Assembly: GCA_033855775.1 (NCBI GenBank)
Contig: JAWVFT010000034.1
Span: 1 to 64,000 of the forward strand
DNA length: 64,000 nucleotides
Source of the DNA: DASVTR01 sp033855775
GTDB taxonomy: Bacteria; Acidobacteriota; Blastocatellia; Pyrinomonadales; Pyrinomonadaceae
Direction: 5' to 3'
Part shown: in pieces, positions 11,140 through 19,482 of the stretch
Layout: every line of letters starts with the position of its first letter
Position numbering within the stretch: position 1 is the first letter of the stretch
Made by a program: the position numbers and the translations under genes
Notes under the pieces: model-generated
The model's input: the letters and a program-made list of their open reading frames with translations, nothing else
Database searches by the model: none
What the model was told of the DNA's origin: nothing

Positions 11140-12525
11140 CTAAAAGTGAAACGGCTCGGCCACGTCTTCGCTGAGCGAGCCAGTCGTGCGTTTCTCTGTG
11201 GGCGCGGCGAGCGGCCCGGTCGTGCGTTTCTCGTCCGGCGTGAAGACATGCGCCGTGCCGAAGTAGTTGCGCCAGGCGATGTCCAGCACCTTCGGGCTGA
11301 GTTCGAGCGCGTGGCCTTCGAAGAGGCAGATGTCCGTCACGCGGTCGAGCAAATCGCGCGGCTCGCAGGCTTTCATCTGGCGATGCTCAATCATGTAGTT
11401 GTTCAAAAGGTGGTCGAGCGCGGATTGCTCGCAAGGGATGCCGCGCGTGTAGGCGGCGCGCTTGAAGATTTCGACGTAGGCGGCAGGCGTCGGCGGCTCG
11501 ACGCGCGCGCGGTAGCCCATCCTTCGCAGGAAGGCTTCGTCCGACAAATCCTTCTCTTCGAGATTGGTCGAGAAGATGACCAACTGCTCGAACGGCACTT
11601 CAATCTTCTTGCCCGTGTGCAGGGCCAGATAATCGACGCGACGCTCAAGCGGCACAATCCAGCGATTCAGGAGGTCTTGCGGCGCGGCGCGCTGGCGCCC
11701 GAAGTCGTCAATGACGAGCGTGCCGCCGTTTGACTTCATCTGAAACGGCGCTTCGTAAAACTTCGCAGCTTCAGACCAGGTGAGGTCCGTGTTCTCCAAA
11801 GTCAACTCGCCGCCGACGACGACGAGCGGACGCTCTATGTGAATCCAGCGACGGTCGTATTCGGCGGGCGTCGAATCAGAAGGCGCGACGCGATGATTGT
11901 GCGAATCGAAGACGCGAATAATCTGCCCGTCAATCTCAATCGCATACGGAATCCAGATGGCTCCGGGCAGAGCGTTGTTGACGCGCTCGGCGACGGCTGT
12001 CTTGCCCGTGCCGGGCAGCCCCGTCAGAAACAGCGACCGCCGCGAATTGATGACGCAGCCCATCGTTTGCATCAACGATGTCGGCAGGACTAAATCACGA
12101 AAGGCCGCGCGCACCGTCTCCATCGAAGCGGGCCGCGAAGGCACTGCTTGCAGCCGCATCATGTAAGAATAGTCTTGCAGCGAGACGGGAGCCGCGCCCG
12201 TGTAGCCGCACATCGCCTGCACGTGCGAGTAGCGTTCCCAACCCTTGTCGAGCATCGCGTAGCGCGTCGAACCCATCGTCGCCTGCTTGCGCACCTCAAT
12301 CAGCTTTTCGCGGTAGAGAAGTTGCAACAACTCTTCCGTCAAAGTGCGCGGCAGATGCATGCGCTCGGCGACCGCCGCGGTCGTCGGGTCTGCAAGCAGC
12401 GCGACATGCTTTAAAGCCAGTCCGCACAGAAAGCCTTCGTCAACGCCCGTGTCGCCAACCTCTTCGGGCATCGGCGGCCCCATGCTCTCAATCTCCGCTC
12501 TGGTCAGAATGCTCGTCTGTGACAT
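11140..12525 (-). CDS. AAA family ATPase with N-terminal winged-helix-like region, in the Tad locus
   Basis: The 461-residue protein has Walker A GLPGTGKT (169-176), Walker B TLVIDDFG and a sensor-like IFSTNLE. About 130 residues precede the ATPase and resemble a helical or winged-helix module. The C-terminus carries a near-duplicated 13-residue phrase (EKRTTGPLAAPT/EKRTTGSLSED). The fold resembles MoxR/dynein-like remodelling ATPases. No canonical Tad component corresponds to it, yet it sits co-directionally between the TPR gene and the transglycosylase. GAAGGG precedes ATG 12525. A regulatory or assembly role for pili is inferred only from position. Confidence 0.75.
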   Translation of the reverse strand: MSQTSILTRAEIESMGPPMPEEVGDTGVDEGFLCGLALKHVALLADPTTAAVAERMHLPRTLTEELLQLLYREKLIEVRKQATMGSTRYAMLDKGWERYSHVQAMCGYTGAAPVSLQDYSYMMRLQAVPSRPASMETVRAAFRDLVLPTSLMQTMGCVINSRRSLFLTGLPGTGKTAVAERVNNALPGAIWIPYAIEIDGQIIRVFDSHNHRVAPSDSTPAEYDRRWIHIERPLVVVGGELTLENTDLTWSEAAKFYEAPFQMKSNGGTLVIDDFGRQRAAPQDLLNRWIVPLERRVDYLALHTGKKIEVPFEQLVIFSTNLEEKDLSDEAFLRRMGYRARVEPPTPAAYVEIFKRAAYTRGIPCEQSALDHLLNNYMIEHRQMKACEPRDLLDRVTDICLFEGHALELSPKVLDIAWRNYFGTAHVFTPDEKRTTGPLAAPTEKRTTGSLSEDVAEPFHF

Positions 12526-12570
12526 GGAAATTTCCCTTCGGTCAATTTCAAGTGATGAGGGTCAAGCTCA

Positions 12571-12643
12571 AGTGATGAGTAATGAGTGATGAGTGATAAG
12601 TAAAAGCTTTTGGATTCTCACTCGTCACTCATTACTCATCACT
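12571..12643. repeat. Word-array inverted repeat between the TPR gene and the AAA ATPase
   Basis: Left arm 12571-12597 and right arm 12617-12643 are about 27-base reverse complements with two or three mismatches. They are built from the words GTGATGA, GTAATGA and GTGACGA. The centre is AAAAGCTTTT. Extra word copies continue outward to 12551 and 12650. The element starts a few bases after the TPR gene stop. Confidence 0.8.
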
Positions 12644-12654
12644 CATTACTGTTT

Positions 12655-13623
12655 TTAGTTACCGGCTCGCGCTGTCTCTGTGCCTGCGGCTGAGAGTGAG
12701 CGTTGCGCGGCTTGTGCTTCGTCGTAGCGACCGGCGCGCGCGTAGAGGTCTGCGAGACGACGCAGGGCGACGGTGTTTGATGGTTGCAGGCGACGGACGG
12801 CTTCGTAATATGGGATAGCTTCGTCGTTGCGGCCAGCGCGTTCGAGCATCGTCGCGATGTTGAGTCGCCCGGTCACTTCGCCACCGGCGCGGGCGAAGCT
12901 CTTGTAAGCGTCGTCATACTTGCCGAGGCGACACTGCGCGAGCGCCAGATTATTGAGAATGCGCTGGTCGGAGGGAGCGAGCTTCGCGGCTCGCTTGAGC
13001 TTGTCAACGGCGGCGCGATAGTTGCCGTTTGTATAAAGAGAGAAGCCGAGATTGTTGAGCGTCTGCGCGTCGTCCTTGTCGGCCTTGACGGCGCGCTCGT
13101 AGAAATCTCTGGCGCGGTCGTGCATCCCTTTGCGGTCGTAGGCGAGGCCGAGCAGGCTGTTGGCTTCCGTCAAATTGGCGTCGAGCGAAAGGGCCAGCGA
13201 GAGTTCCGTTATCGCTTCGTTGACCTGCCCAGTGTTGAGCATGGCGCGGCCCATCGTTAGATGGTCGCGGGCCGTTCCGGTCGTGGCCGGCTTTGGCCGT
13301 TCGGCGTTGTTCACATCGGCGACGCGCGTTGTGCCGACGCTCTCAAAGTTTGCGACATCCTTCTCGTTCAGGCGTTGCAGTTTGCCGTCATCCTTGCCGC
13401 GACCGAAGAGGCGACCGATGGCGCGAAAGGGAGCGCTGATGATGCGCGCCACCTTGCTGCCGCCGCCCTTCTTCTCTTCCTTGCCGACGGGCGAGCCGTT
13501 GGCGTCGAGGATGTTGGCGCTGGTGTCTCCGTTGCGCCCTTCGGTTTCGGCGTTCCACATCGCGCTCAAGCCGAAAGTCAGAGCGACGGCGATAGCGATG
13601 GCGATGATTGTTCGTTTACGCAT
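12655..13623 (-). CDS. TPR-repeat protein of the Tad locus (TadD-like)
   Basis: The 322-residue product has an N-terminal hydrophobic segment (IIAIAIAVALTFGLSAMW) that anchors or exports it. At least four tetratricopeptide repeats follow from about residue 120 (DHLTMGRAMLNTGQVNEAITELSLALSLD, then A-x-x-L-G-x-A-Y-D and LNNLGFSLYTNGNYRAAVDKLKRA units). TadD proteins are TPR lipoproteins needed for Flp pilus assembly. No clear lipobox is seen here, so TadD identity rests on position directly after TadC. GGAGG lies just before ATG. Confidence 0.8.
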   Translation of the reverse strand: MRKRTIIAIAIAVALTFGLSAMWNAETEGRNGDTSANILDANGSPVGKEEKKGGGSKVARIISAPFRAIGRLFGRGKDDGKLQRLNEKDVANFESVGTTRVADVNNAERPKPATTGTARDHLTMGRAMLNTGQVNEAITELSLALSLDANLTEANSLLGLAYDRKGMHDRARDFYERAVKADKDDAQTLNNLGFSLYTNGNYRAAVDKLKRAAKLAPSDQRILNNLALAQCRLGKYDDAYKSFARAGGEVTGRLNIATMLERAGRNDEAIPYYEAVRRLQPSNTVALRRLADLYARAGRYDEAQAAQRSLSAAGTETARAGN

Positions 13624-13635
13624 TACTCTTGCCTC

Positions 13636-14568
13636 CTACTTCATGTTGCTGAAGACATCCATCAGAGAAAGCCCCGCCGGGCCGAGAATGGCGATGAAGA
13701 GCGTCGGGAAAAGAAAACAGGTGAGCGGGAAGAGCAGCTTGACGGCGGCCTTCTGCGCTGCCTGCTCGGCGCGCTGGCGACGCTTGACGCGCAAGGAATC
13801 GGAGAAGACGCGGACGGCGCGGGCAATCGAAGTGCCGAAGCGGTCGGCTTGAATGAGCATGGCGACGAGGCTGCATAAATCGTCAACGCCCGTGCGCTCG
13901 GCCAGATTGCGCAGAGCCTCTTCGCGCTCGCGCCCGACGCGGATTTCCAGGTTGGCCAACTCAAATTCCACGCTGATGTCGCGATGCACATCCTTCATCT
14001 CTTCGCTGACACGCAGCATCGCGGCGTTCAAGCCAAGCCCTGCTTCGATGGAGACGACCATCAAGTCGAGCGCGTCTGCAAGGCCCCAACGAATCAACAA
14101 CTGGCGACGACGAATCAAGCGCGCGAGGATAGAGCGCGGCAGGAAAAAGCCTATGCAGAAGGCGGCCAGAATGAAGAGCATCGCCGTATTTAAAGAACGC
14201 CCGAAGGCGGCGCAACCGATGGCGACCGCGCCGGGAAAGATGGCCAGCGAAGCGACCTGTATCGCTCGATAAATCAACGGCGCGTTCTGCCCGCGAAAGC
14301 CCGCGTGCATCAGTTGCTTTTGCAACTTGCGCGCTTCGGCAGCCGAAGGCGGGACGAGTTTATTGAGCGGCGCGGCAATCCGCTCGGCCAAATCGGACGC
14401 AGGGCGTTCTTCGTGACCGAGCGAAGTCGGAGCAATCGCTCCGCCTCTCTCGTTCATCTTCTTGAGCCGCTCGGTGGCCGCGCTCTGCGGGCGATTCAAC
14501 AGCCAGTAGAGGCCCAACACGCCAAACGAGATGCAGACGAAAGTGGAGATGGTGATGATTAGCAACAT
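13636..14568 (-). CDS. tadC: Tad inner-membrane platform protein TadC (GspF domain)
   Basis: The 310-residue protein has several membrane helices and a type II secretion F domain (LADALDLMVVSIEAGLGLNAAMLRVSEEM and TGVDDLCSLVAMLIQADRFGTSIARAVRVFSD). TadB and TadC form the membrane platform that couples ATPase TadA to pilin extrusion. It follows TadB, separated by a G-rich inverted repeat, and is 12 bases upstream of the TPR gene. Confidence 0.92.
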   Translation of the reverse strand: MLLIITISTFVCISFGVLGLYWLLNRPQSAATERLKKMNERGGAIAPTSLGHEERPASDLAERIAAPLNKLVPPSAAEARKLQKQLMHAGFRGQNAPLIYRAIQVASLAIFPGAVAIGCAAFGRSLNTAMLFILAAFCIGFFLPRSILARLIRRRQLLIRWGLADALDLMVVSIEAGLGLNAAMLRVSEEMKDVHRDISVEFELANLEIRVGREREEALRNLAERTGVDDLCSLVAMLIQADRFGTSIARAVRVFSDSLRVKRRQRAEQAAQKAAVKLLFPLTCFLFPTLFIAILGPAGLSLMDVFSNMK

Positions 14569-14576
14569 AGATTTAG

Positions 14577-14698
14577 CTCGGGGGTCGGGGGTTAGGGGTT
14601 GGGGAAGAAAAAAATCAAAGTGCGCTTTCGCTTCGCTTGAGCTTTCGCTTCTGCTCTCTGTTTTTCCCTAACCCCTAGCCCCCAACCCCTAACCCCCG
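14577..14698. repeat. G-rich telomere-like inverted repeat between tadB and tadC
   Basis: The left arm (about 14580-14611) consists of runs of 4-5 G separated by TC, TTA and TTG. The right arm (about 14661-14696) carries the complementary CCCCTAA/CCCCAA words. The middle holds a second set of words (GCTTTCGCTTCGCTT...). Besides a long hairpin, each arm has four closely spaced G-runs on one strand and could form a G-quadruplex. The element fills the tadB-tadC gap. Confidence 0.8.
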
Positions 14699-14702
14699 CT
14701 TT

Positions 14703-15665
14703 TCAGATTTTGATTCTCAATATCTTTCGCACGACGAGCATGCCGGTCAGTTGGAGGGCGACGCCGAGGGCGACGAGTTTGTGGCCGCGCGGGTCTCTCC
14801 ACATGATGCTCATGTATTCCGGGTTCATGATGGTGACGACCGAAGCGATGAAAACGGGAACGGCGCAGAGCACCCATGCCGAGAGACGCGAACTGGTCGT
14901 CAATGTCTTCAAGTCGCCCATGATGCGGAAGCGCTCGCGGATGGTGTGCGCGACTTTTTCCAGAATCTCCGCGAGGTTGCCGCCCGTTTCGCGTTGAATC
15001 ATGACGGCTGTGACGCAGAGGCGCAGGTCCAGGAGCGGGATTCTGTCAGTCAGATTTTCGAGCGCGAGCTTGAGCGAGAGGCCGAGGTTCTGTTCCTCGT
15101 AAGTCTTGCGAAACTCGGTGGCAATCGGCTCCGGCATCTCGACCGAAACCATGTGCAGGGCTTCGGAGAAAGCATGGCCGGCGGAGAGCGCGCGGCTCAT
15201 CAGTTCGAGGGCTTCCGGCAGATGTTCGAGAAAGGCGTTGAAGCGTTTCTTGCGTTTCCAGAAGACGTGGATGAAAGGCATCGCCGCGCCGACCAGACCG
15301 CTGAGCAGAATCAAAGCGAGATTGGCCGTCAACATCGAAACGGCCAATGCCGCGAGGATGCCCGCCATGCCCGAAAACATCAGCAAGCGCGTCACGGTTA
15401 TCTGCAAGTCGGCCTGGTCGAGGGCGCGCTTGAGTTGCGTGGCCGACTGCAATTCAAGAAGCGCGCGATTGATGAGCGGAATCTCGCTCATCAATTCCTG
15501 ACGCGCCAGCACCACTTCCACATCCTCCGTCCGCGCCGAATGAAGCAAGGCTTCATTGAGCCGCTGTTGCAGACGCTCGCGCCTTGCGTCCGAGCCGCGC
15601 GTCGCCAGCAAGTAAGAGCCGAAGACCAGAAACATGCAGAATAAGAAGACTGTGAAAGCTATCAT
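14703..15665 (-). CDS. tadB: Tad inner-membrane platform protein TadB (GspF domain)
   Basis: The 320-residue membrane protein has an N-terminal helix (FTVFLFCMFLVFGSYLLA), two central helices (AGILAALAVSMLTANLALILLSGLVGAAMPF) and a GspF domain with LPEALELMSRALSAGHAFSEALHMVS and the signature MIQRETGGNLAEILEKVAHTIRER. It pairs with TadC to form the pilus platform. It lies 57 bases downstream of tadA. Confidence 0.93.
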   Translation of the reverse strand: MIAFTVFLFCMFLVFGSYLLATRGSDARRERLQQRLNEALLHSARTEDVEVVLARQELMSEIPLINRALLELQSATQLKRALDQADLQITVTRLLMFSGMAGILAALAVSMLTANLALILLSGLVGAAMPFIHVFWKRKKRFNAFLEHLPEALELMSRALSAGHAFSEALHMVSVEMPEPIATEFRKTYEEQNLGLSLKLALENLTDRIPLLDLRLCVTAVMIQRETGGNLAEILEKVAHTIRERFRIMGDLKTLTTSSRLSAWVLCAVPVFIASVVTIMNPEYMSIMWRDPRGHKLVALGVALQLTGMLVVRKILRIKI

Positions 15666-15722
15666 GATGATTGTCCGTTGTTGATAGCTCGTCGCCCGTT
15701 ATCACAGGCGACGAGCGTTGCT

Positions 15723-17063
15723 CTAATCGTCGAAAGTGATGCGCGGCAGTTGGAGGCCGCAGGCTTTCAGTTTTTCGGCGAAGCGCGGGCGAATGCCTGT
15801 CGAGCGGAAGCGACCGATGACGCGCCCGTCGCGGTCAATGCCGGAGCGCTCGTACTGGTAGATTTCCTGCATCGTCACCGTCTCGCCTTCCATGCCCGTC
15901 ACCTCCGAAATCGAAGTGATGCGGCGCGAGCCGTCGGAGAGCCGCGCGCCCTGCACGACGATGTGGATGGCGGCAGCAATCTGCTGTCGCATCGCGCGGT
16001 CGGAGAGACGCATGCCGGTCATCTGAATCATCGTTTCAAGCCGGGCCAGAGCGTCGCGCGGCGTGTTGGCGTGAATCGTCGTCAAGCTCCCGTCGTGGCC
16101 CGTGTTCATCGCTTGCAGCATGTCAATGGCTTCGCCGCCACGCACCTCGCCGATGACGATGCGGTCCGGACGCATACGCAGAGCGTTCTTCACGAGGTCG
16201 CGCTGCGTGACTTCGCCGCGCCCCTCGATGTTGGGCGGGCGCGTCTCAAGACGAACGACGTGCGGTTGCTGCAACTGCAACTCGGCTGAGTCTTCGATGG
16301 TCACGATGCGCTCGTCTTCCGGGATGTAAGCGGAGAGCGCGTTGAGCAAAGTCGTCTTGCCCGCGCCGGTGCCGCCGCTAATCAGCACGTTGAGACGGGC
16401 GCGGACGCACATCTCAAGCATCTCGGCAATCTCTTTCGTCAGAGCTTGCTTGTCTATCAAGCTCGCCATCCTGAGCGGCTCGGAGCCGAAGCGACGAATG
16501 GAGAGAACGGGGCCGTCAATCGAGAGCGGCGGAATAATCGCGTTGACGCGCGAGCCGTCCGCGAGGCGCGCGTCAACCATCGGCGAAGACTCGTCAATGC
16601 GTCGCCCGACGGATGAGACGATGCGCTCGATGACGCGCATCAGATGCTCGTCGTCTTTGAAAGCGACCTTGGTCGGCTCAAGCTTGCCGTTGCGCTCGAT
16701 GTAGATGGTGCCGTGCGAATTGACGAGGATGTCTGAGATGGTCGGGTCTGCAAGGAGCGGTTCGAGCGGGCCAAGCCCGAACAGTTCGTGGCGCACTTCG
16801 CCAATCATCCGCTCGCGCTCGACGGCCGAGAGCGGCATCGCTTCGGCGGCCAGCACGCCTTCGGCGAGGCGCGCGACTTCGCTGTGCAGTTGGTCCGGCG
16901 CAAGCTGGCTGAGCTTGCTCAAGTCCATGCGATTAATCAGGGCGCGATGCAGGCGCGACTTCAGTTCCTGAAAATTATGCTGGCCGGTCGTCGCGTCTTC
17001 GCCCGCCATGAAGGCCGCGCCCGCCGGATTGCCTTCTCTAATTAATCTCTCCCGTAACGCCAT
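15723..17063 (-). CDS. tadA: Tad pilus assembly ATPase TadA/CpaF
   Basis: This 446-residue secretion ATPase powers Flp pilus assembly. Walker A GGTGAGKTT is at 230-238. The Asp box (ERIVTIEDSAELQL), Walker B-like RMRPDRIVIGEVRGGEA and His box (GHDGSLTTIHANTPRDALARLETM) are intact. The N-terminal domain contains the CpaF segment FGLGPLEPLLADPTISDILVN. An AAAAGGAAAG Shine-Dalgarno precedes ATG 17063. Confidence 0.97.
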   Translation of the reverse strand: MALRERLIREGNPAGAAFMAGEDATTGQHNFQELKSRLHRALINRMDLSKLSQLAPDQLHSEVARLAEGVLAAEAMPLSAVERERMIGEVRHELFGLGPLEPLLADPTISDILVNSHGTIYIERNGKLEPTKVAFKDDEHLMRVIERIVSSVGRRIDESSPMVDARLADGSRVNAIIPPLSIDGPVLSIRRFGSEPLRMASLIDKQALTKEIAEMLEMCVRARLNVLISGGTGAGKTTLLNALSAYIPEDERIVTIEDSAELQLQQPHVVRLETRPPNIEGRGEVTQRDLVKNALRMRPDRIVIGEVRGGEAIDMLQAMNTGHDGSLTTIHANTPRDALARLETMIQMTGMRLSDRAMRQQIAAAIHIVVQGARLSDGSRRITSISEVTGMEGETVTMQEIYQYERSGIDRDGRVIGRFRSTGIRPRFAEKLKACGLQLPRITFDD

Positions 17064-17111
17064 GTTGCTCTTTCCTTTTCTGTTGGCTGAGAACTGTTTG
17101 AAGCCGCGCTG

Positions 17112-18344
17112 TTAGACTTTCCATAACTGCGCGTTGAGTTCGACCGGAGCAGGCTCCGCGCGCTCGCGGCGCAGGAACGAGCCGAAGAGCTTGCGGCGCG
17201 GCGCAGGCTCCTCGATGCTCGCGGCGGAATGTCCCGTTAGGGCGGCGGCGACTTTTCTAATTTCGACGGCGATTTTCGAGTTCGGCTCGGACTGCACGAG
17301 CGGTTGGCCGAGGTTGATGGAGTTGACCGCCGTTTGATAATCGCTGGTGACGTAGCCTGCGACCTTCTCGTGCAGGTAGCGTTCGACCTGCTGCAAGTCA
17401 ACGTCAATCTGCTTGCTCCAACGATTGACGATGATGCGGACTTTGCTGCGCGCGTAGCCGAGCCGGTCGAAGATTTCCAGAGAGCGCTGCGCGCTGCGAA
17501 TCGCGGGGATGTCGAGCGTGAGCACGAGCACTATGTCGTCGGCCTGGTCGAGCGCGGCCAGCGTAATCGCGTCGAAGGTGTGCTGCGGGTCGAGCACTAG
17601 ATACTCGTAACGCTCGCGCAGTTTTTCCAGAGCCTCGAAGACATGTTCGGGTTCGATGTCGTCCGCCGAGTCGGCCTCTTTCGGCGCGGCCAGCAGCGAG
17701 AGATTCGAAGAGTGCGGCGTGATGTAGCGAGCCAGCAGTTCATCGTCAAGCCGCGCGCGATTTTCAACGAGGTCGGCGATGGAATACTTCGGCTCGACGC
17801 CGAGGAAGAGCGGCAAGTCTCCGGCCTGCAAGTTGAGGTCAACGAGCACGGTCGAAGCGCGCGTGGCCGCCGCCAGATTAGTCGCGATGAAGGAAGTCCC
17901 GCAGCCGCCCTTGCTCGAAAAGACCGCTATCATGCGTCCCTTCTTCTTCGGCGCGTCCGTCTGCACGGAGCAAAATTCCGCAGTCCGGTCGAGCACCGTT
18001 TTCAACTCGTCGCGGCTCACGGGCAGGCGCAGAAACTCGCGCGCTCCGGCACGCATGCTGCGCAGGATTAAGTCGGGCGATGAATCGCGCGCCGCGGAGA
18101 TAACGGCGGTCGTCGGACATTCGACGGAGAGTTTCTCAATCAACTTCAACGCGGGTTCGGGGTTTACTCCGAGCGTGATGACGGCGGCGTTGGGTCGCAG
18201 GTTGACAATCTCCGTGTAGAGTTGCTCGGCGTCGTCGCCGCCCGCGAGCAGGCGCGCTCGCCCTTCCGCCGCCAGCGCCGCGCGTATCTCTTTGAAGCCG
18301 TCGAGTCCCGTGCTCAGGATGACGAATGTGAGTGGCTGGGTCAT
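17112..18344 (-). CDS. tadZ: TadZ/CpaE-like MinD-family localisation ATPase
   Basis: An N-terminal receiver-like domain (TFVILSTGLDGFKEIRAAL...) is followed by a MinD/ParA-type ATPase with the deviant Walker A FSSKGGCGTS and the segment VLVDLNLQAGDLPLFLG. TadZ/CpaE proteins place the pilus machine at its site. I start at ATG 18344 because family members begin close to the receiver-like strand. An in-frame ATG at 18392 would add a polar 16-residue leader. The C-terminal tail is basic and low in conservation. It is transcribed between TadE and tadA. Confidence 0.88.
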   Translation of the reverse strand: MTQPLTFVILSTGLDGFKEIRAALAAEGRARLLAGGDDAEQLYTEIVNLRPNAAVITLGVNPEPALKLIEKLSVECPTTAVISAARDSSPDLILRSMRAGAREFLRLPVSRDELKTVLDRTAEFCSVQTDAPKKKGRMIAVFSSKGGCGTSFIATNLAAATRASTVLVDLNLQAGDLPLFLGVEPKYSIADLVENRARLDDELLARYITPHSSNLSLLAAPKEADSADDIEPEHVFEALEKLRERYEYLVLDPQHTFDAITLAALDQADDIVLVLTLDIPAIRSAQRSLEIFDRLGYARSKVRIIVNRWSKQIDVDLQQVERYLHEKVAGYVTSDYQTAVNSINLGQPLVQSEPNSKIAVEIRKVAAALTGHSAASIEEPAPRRKLFGSFLRRERAEPAPVELNAQLWKV

Positions 18345-18456
18345 AACGTTTTTCAGTCTTCGGTTATCAGTCTTGTTATTGAATTTCAGCATCCCGTTTC
18401 AGCGGCCAGCCGTGGGCCGACGCGCTGAAGCGCCGCGAGTTGAAAACTCCGCGCCC

Positions 18457-18963
18457 TTAGTTCGGAATGATGTTGCAGGGCGCGTACGGATTCGCGCTTG
18501 GCAAATCGCAAGGGATGAAGCCCGCGCTCTCGCCCGGCAGCGACGTTCTGTAGCTCGGCATGCTGAGTTGGCCGCCGATGAGCGGCACGGAGAATTGAAA
18601 CTTGTAGTTGACGATGCTGACGCTGGCGCGCGAACTCAGAAGAATGCCGTTGAAGTTCTGATACTCGACGACGACGTTGGCCGTAGACAAACCGCTGATG
18701 AGTGGTTGAGCCGTCGCCGGGTTGGCGTTCGGGTCGCCGTAAACAACCACGTTCTTCACGGCCTGAATCGAGCTTGCGTCGTCCTTGCGGACAATCGCGT
18801 AGCGCGTGCCGCGGCGCGCGGCGTCGCGCAGAGCATTGTGCGTCCAGAAGAGACGGCCAAATTCTATGACGCCGAAGATAAGCGTAAAGAAGATTGTCGC
18901 CACCAGCGCAAATTCAAGGAGCGACGCTCCGCGCTCGCTTCTGTTGTCGGTTGACGGAATCAT
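18457..18963 (-). CDS. TadE-like pseudopilin/minor pilus protein
   Basis: The 168-residue protein begins with a polar leader ending RGASLLEFALVATIFFTLIFGVIEFGRLFW, the signature of the TadE N-terminal helix (prepilin-peptidase-like site before a hydrophobic stretch with conserved Glu-Phe). The rest is a predicted beta-rich periplasmic domain with a C-terminal Cys pair (IPCDLP...PYAPCNI). GGGAGG precedes ATG. It is the second of two adjacent TadE-type genes. Confidence 0.88.
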   Translation of the reverse strand: MIPSTDNRSERGASLLEFALVATIFFTLIFGVIEFGRLFWTHNALRDAARRGTRYAIVRKDDASSIQAVKNVVVYGDPNANPATAQPLISGLSTANVVVEYQNFNGILLSSRASVSIVNYKFQFSVPLIGGQLSMPSYRTSLPGESAGFIPCDLPSANPYAPCNIIPN

Positions 18964-18976
18964 TCGCAGACCTCCC

Positions 18977-19474
18977 TTAATCGGCGACAGGGCCGTTGAA
19001 GAGTTGTTTCATCGTGGCCGAAGCGTTCATGTCAATGTTCAAAGAGAGCGCCGGAATGCCCGTCAGCTTACCCAGATCAAAGAGCGGCACATACTTGTAA
19101 TTGACGATCTTGACCGTCACCGAATCAACGTTATTGACGCTGGCTCCGTTGGGTTGGATGACGACGTTGCCCGTCGTCAGTCCGGGCACAATCGGCCCGT
19201 GGGAGGTGTCCGAAAAGTCGCCGTAGACGACCATGTTGCTCGTCTCCGGCGTGACCCAGGAAGCGCTGCGTTCCCACTTGCAAGCGTGGCGCGCTCCGGC
19301 GCGGACGGCGTTGGTCAGCGTCGCGTAGGTGTAAAAGAAACGACCGAACTCGGCGGCGGCTCCGAGCAACATCAGGAGGATGGGCAACGCGATGGCCAGT
19401 TCCACCATCTGCGAGCCGCGTTCGCGGCGCAGCAGGCGTTTGACGCTTCGAGCGAAATTGTTATGAACTCGCAT
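18977..19474 (-). CDS. TadE-like pseudopilin/minor pilus protein
   Basis: The 165-residue protein has the N-terminal TadE hallmark ERGSQMVELAIALPILLMLLGAAAEFGRFFYTYATLTNAVRAGARHA. It is paralogous to the next gene downstream; both contain a VVYGD and a TTGNVV/TANVV element at similar positions. TadE and TadF are processed by TadV and needed for pilus assembly. GAGGTGACAG precedes ATG. Confidence 0.88.
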   Translation of the reverse strand: MRVHNNFARSVKRLLRRERGSQMVELAIALPILLMLLGAAAEFGRFFYTYATLTNAVRAGARHACKWERSASWVTPETSNMVVYGDFSDTSHGPIVPGLTTGNVVIQPNGASVNNVDSVTVKIVNYKYVPLFDLGKLTGIPALSLNIDMNASATMKQLFNGPVAD

Positions 19475-19482
19475 CTGTCACC

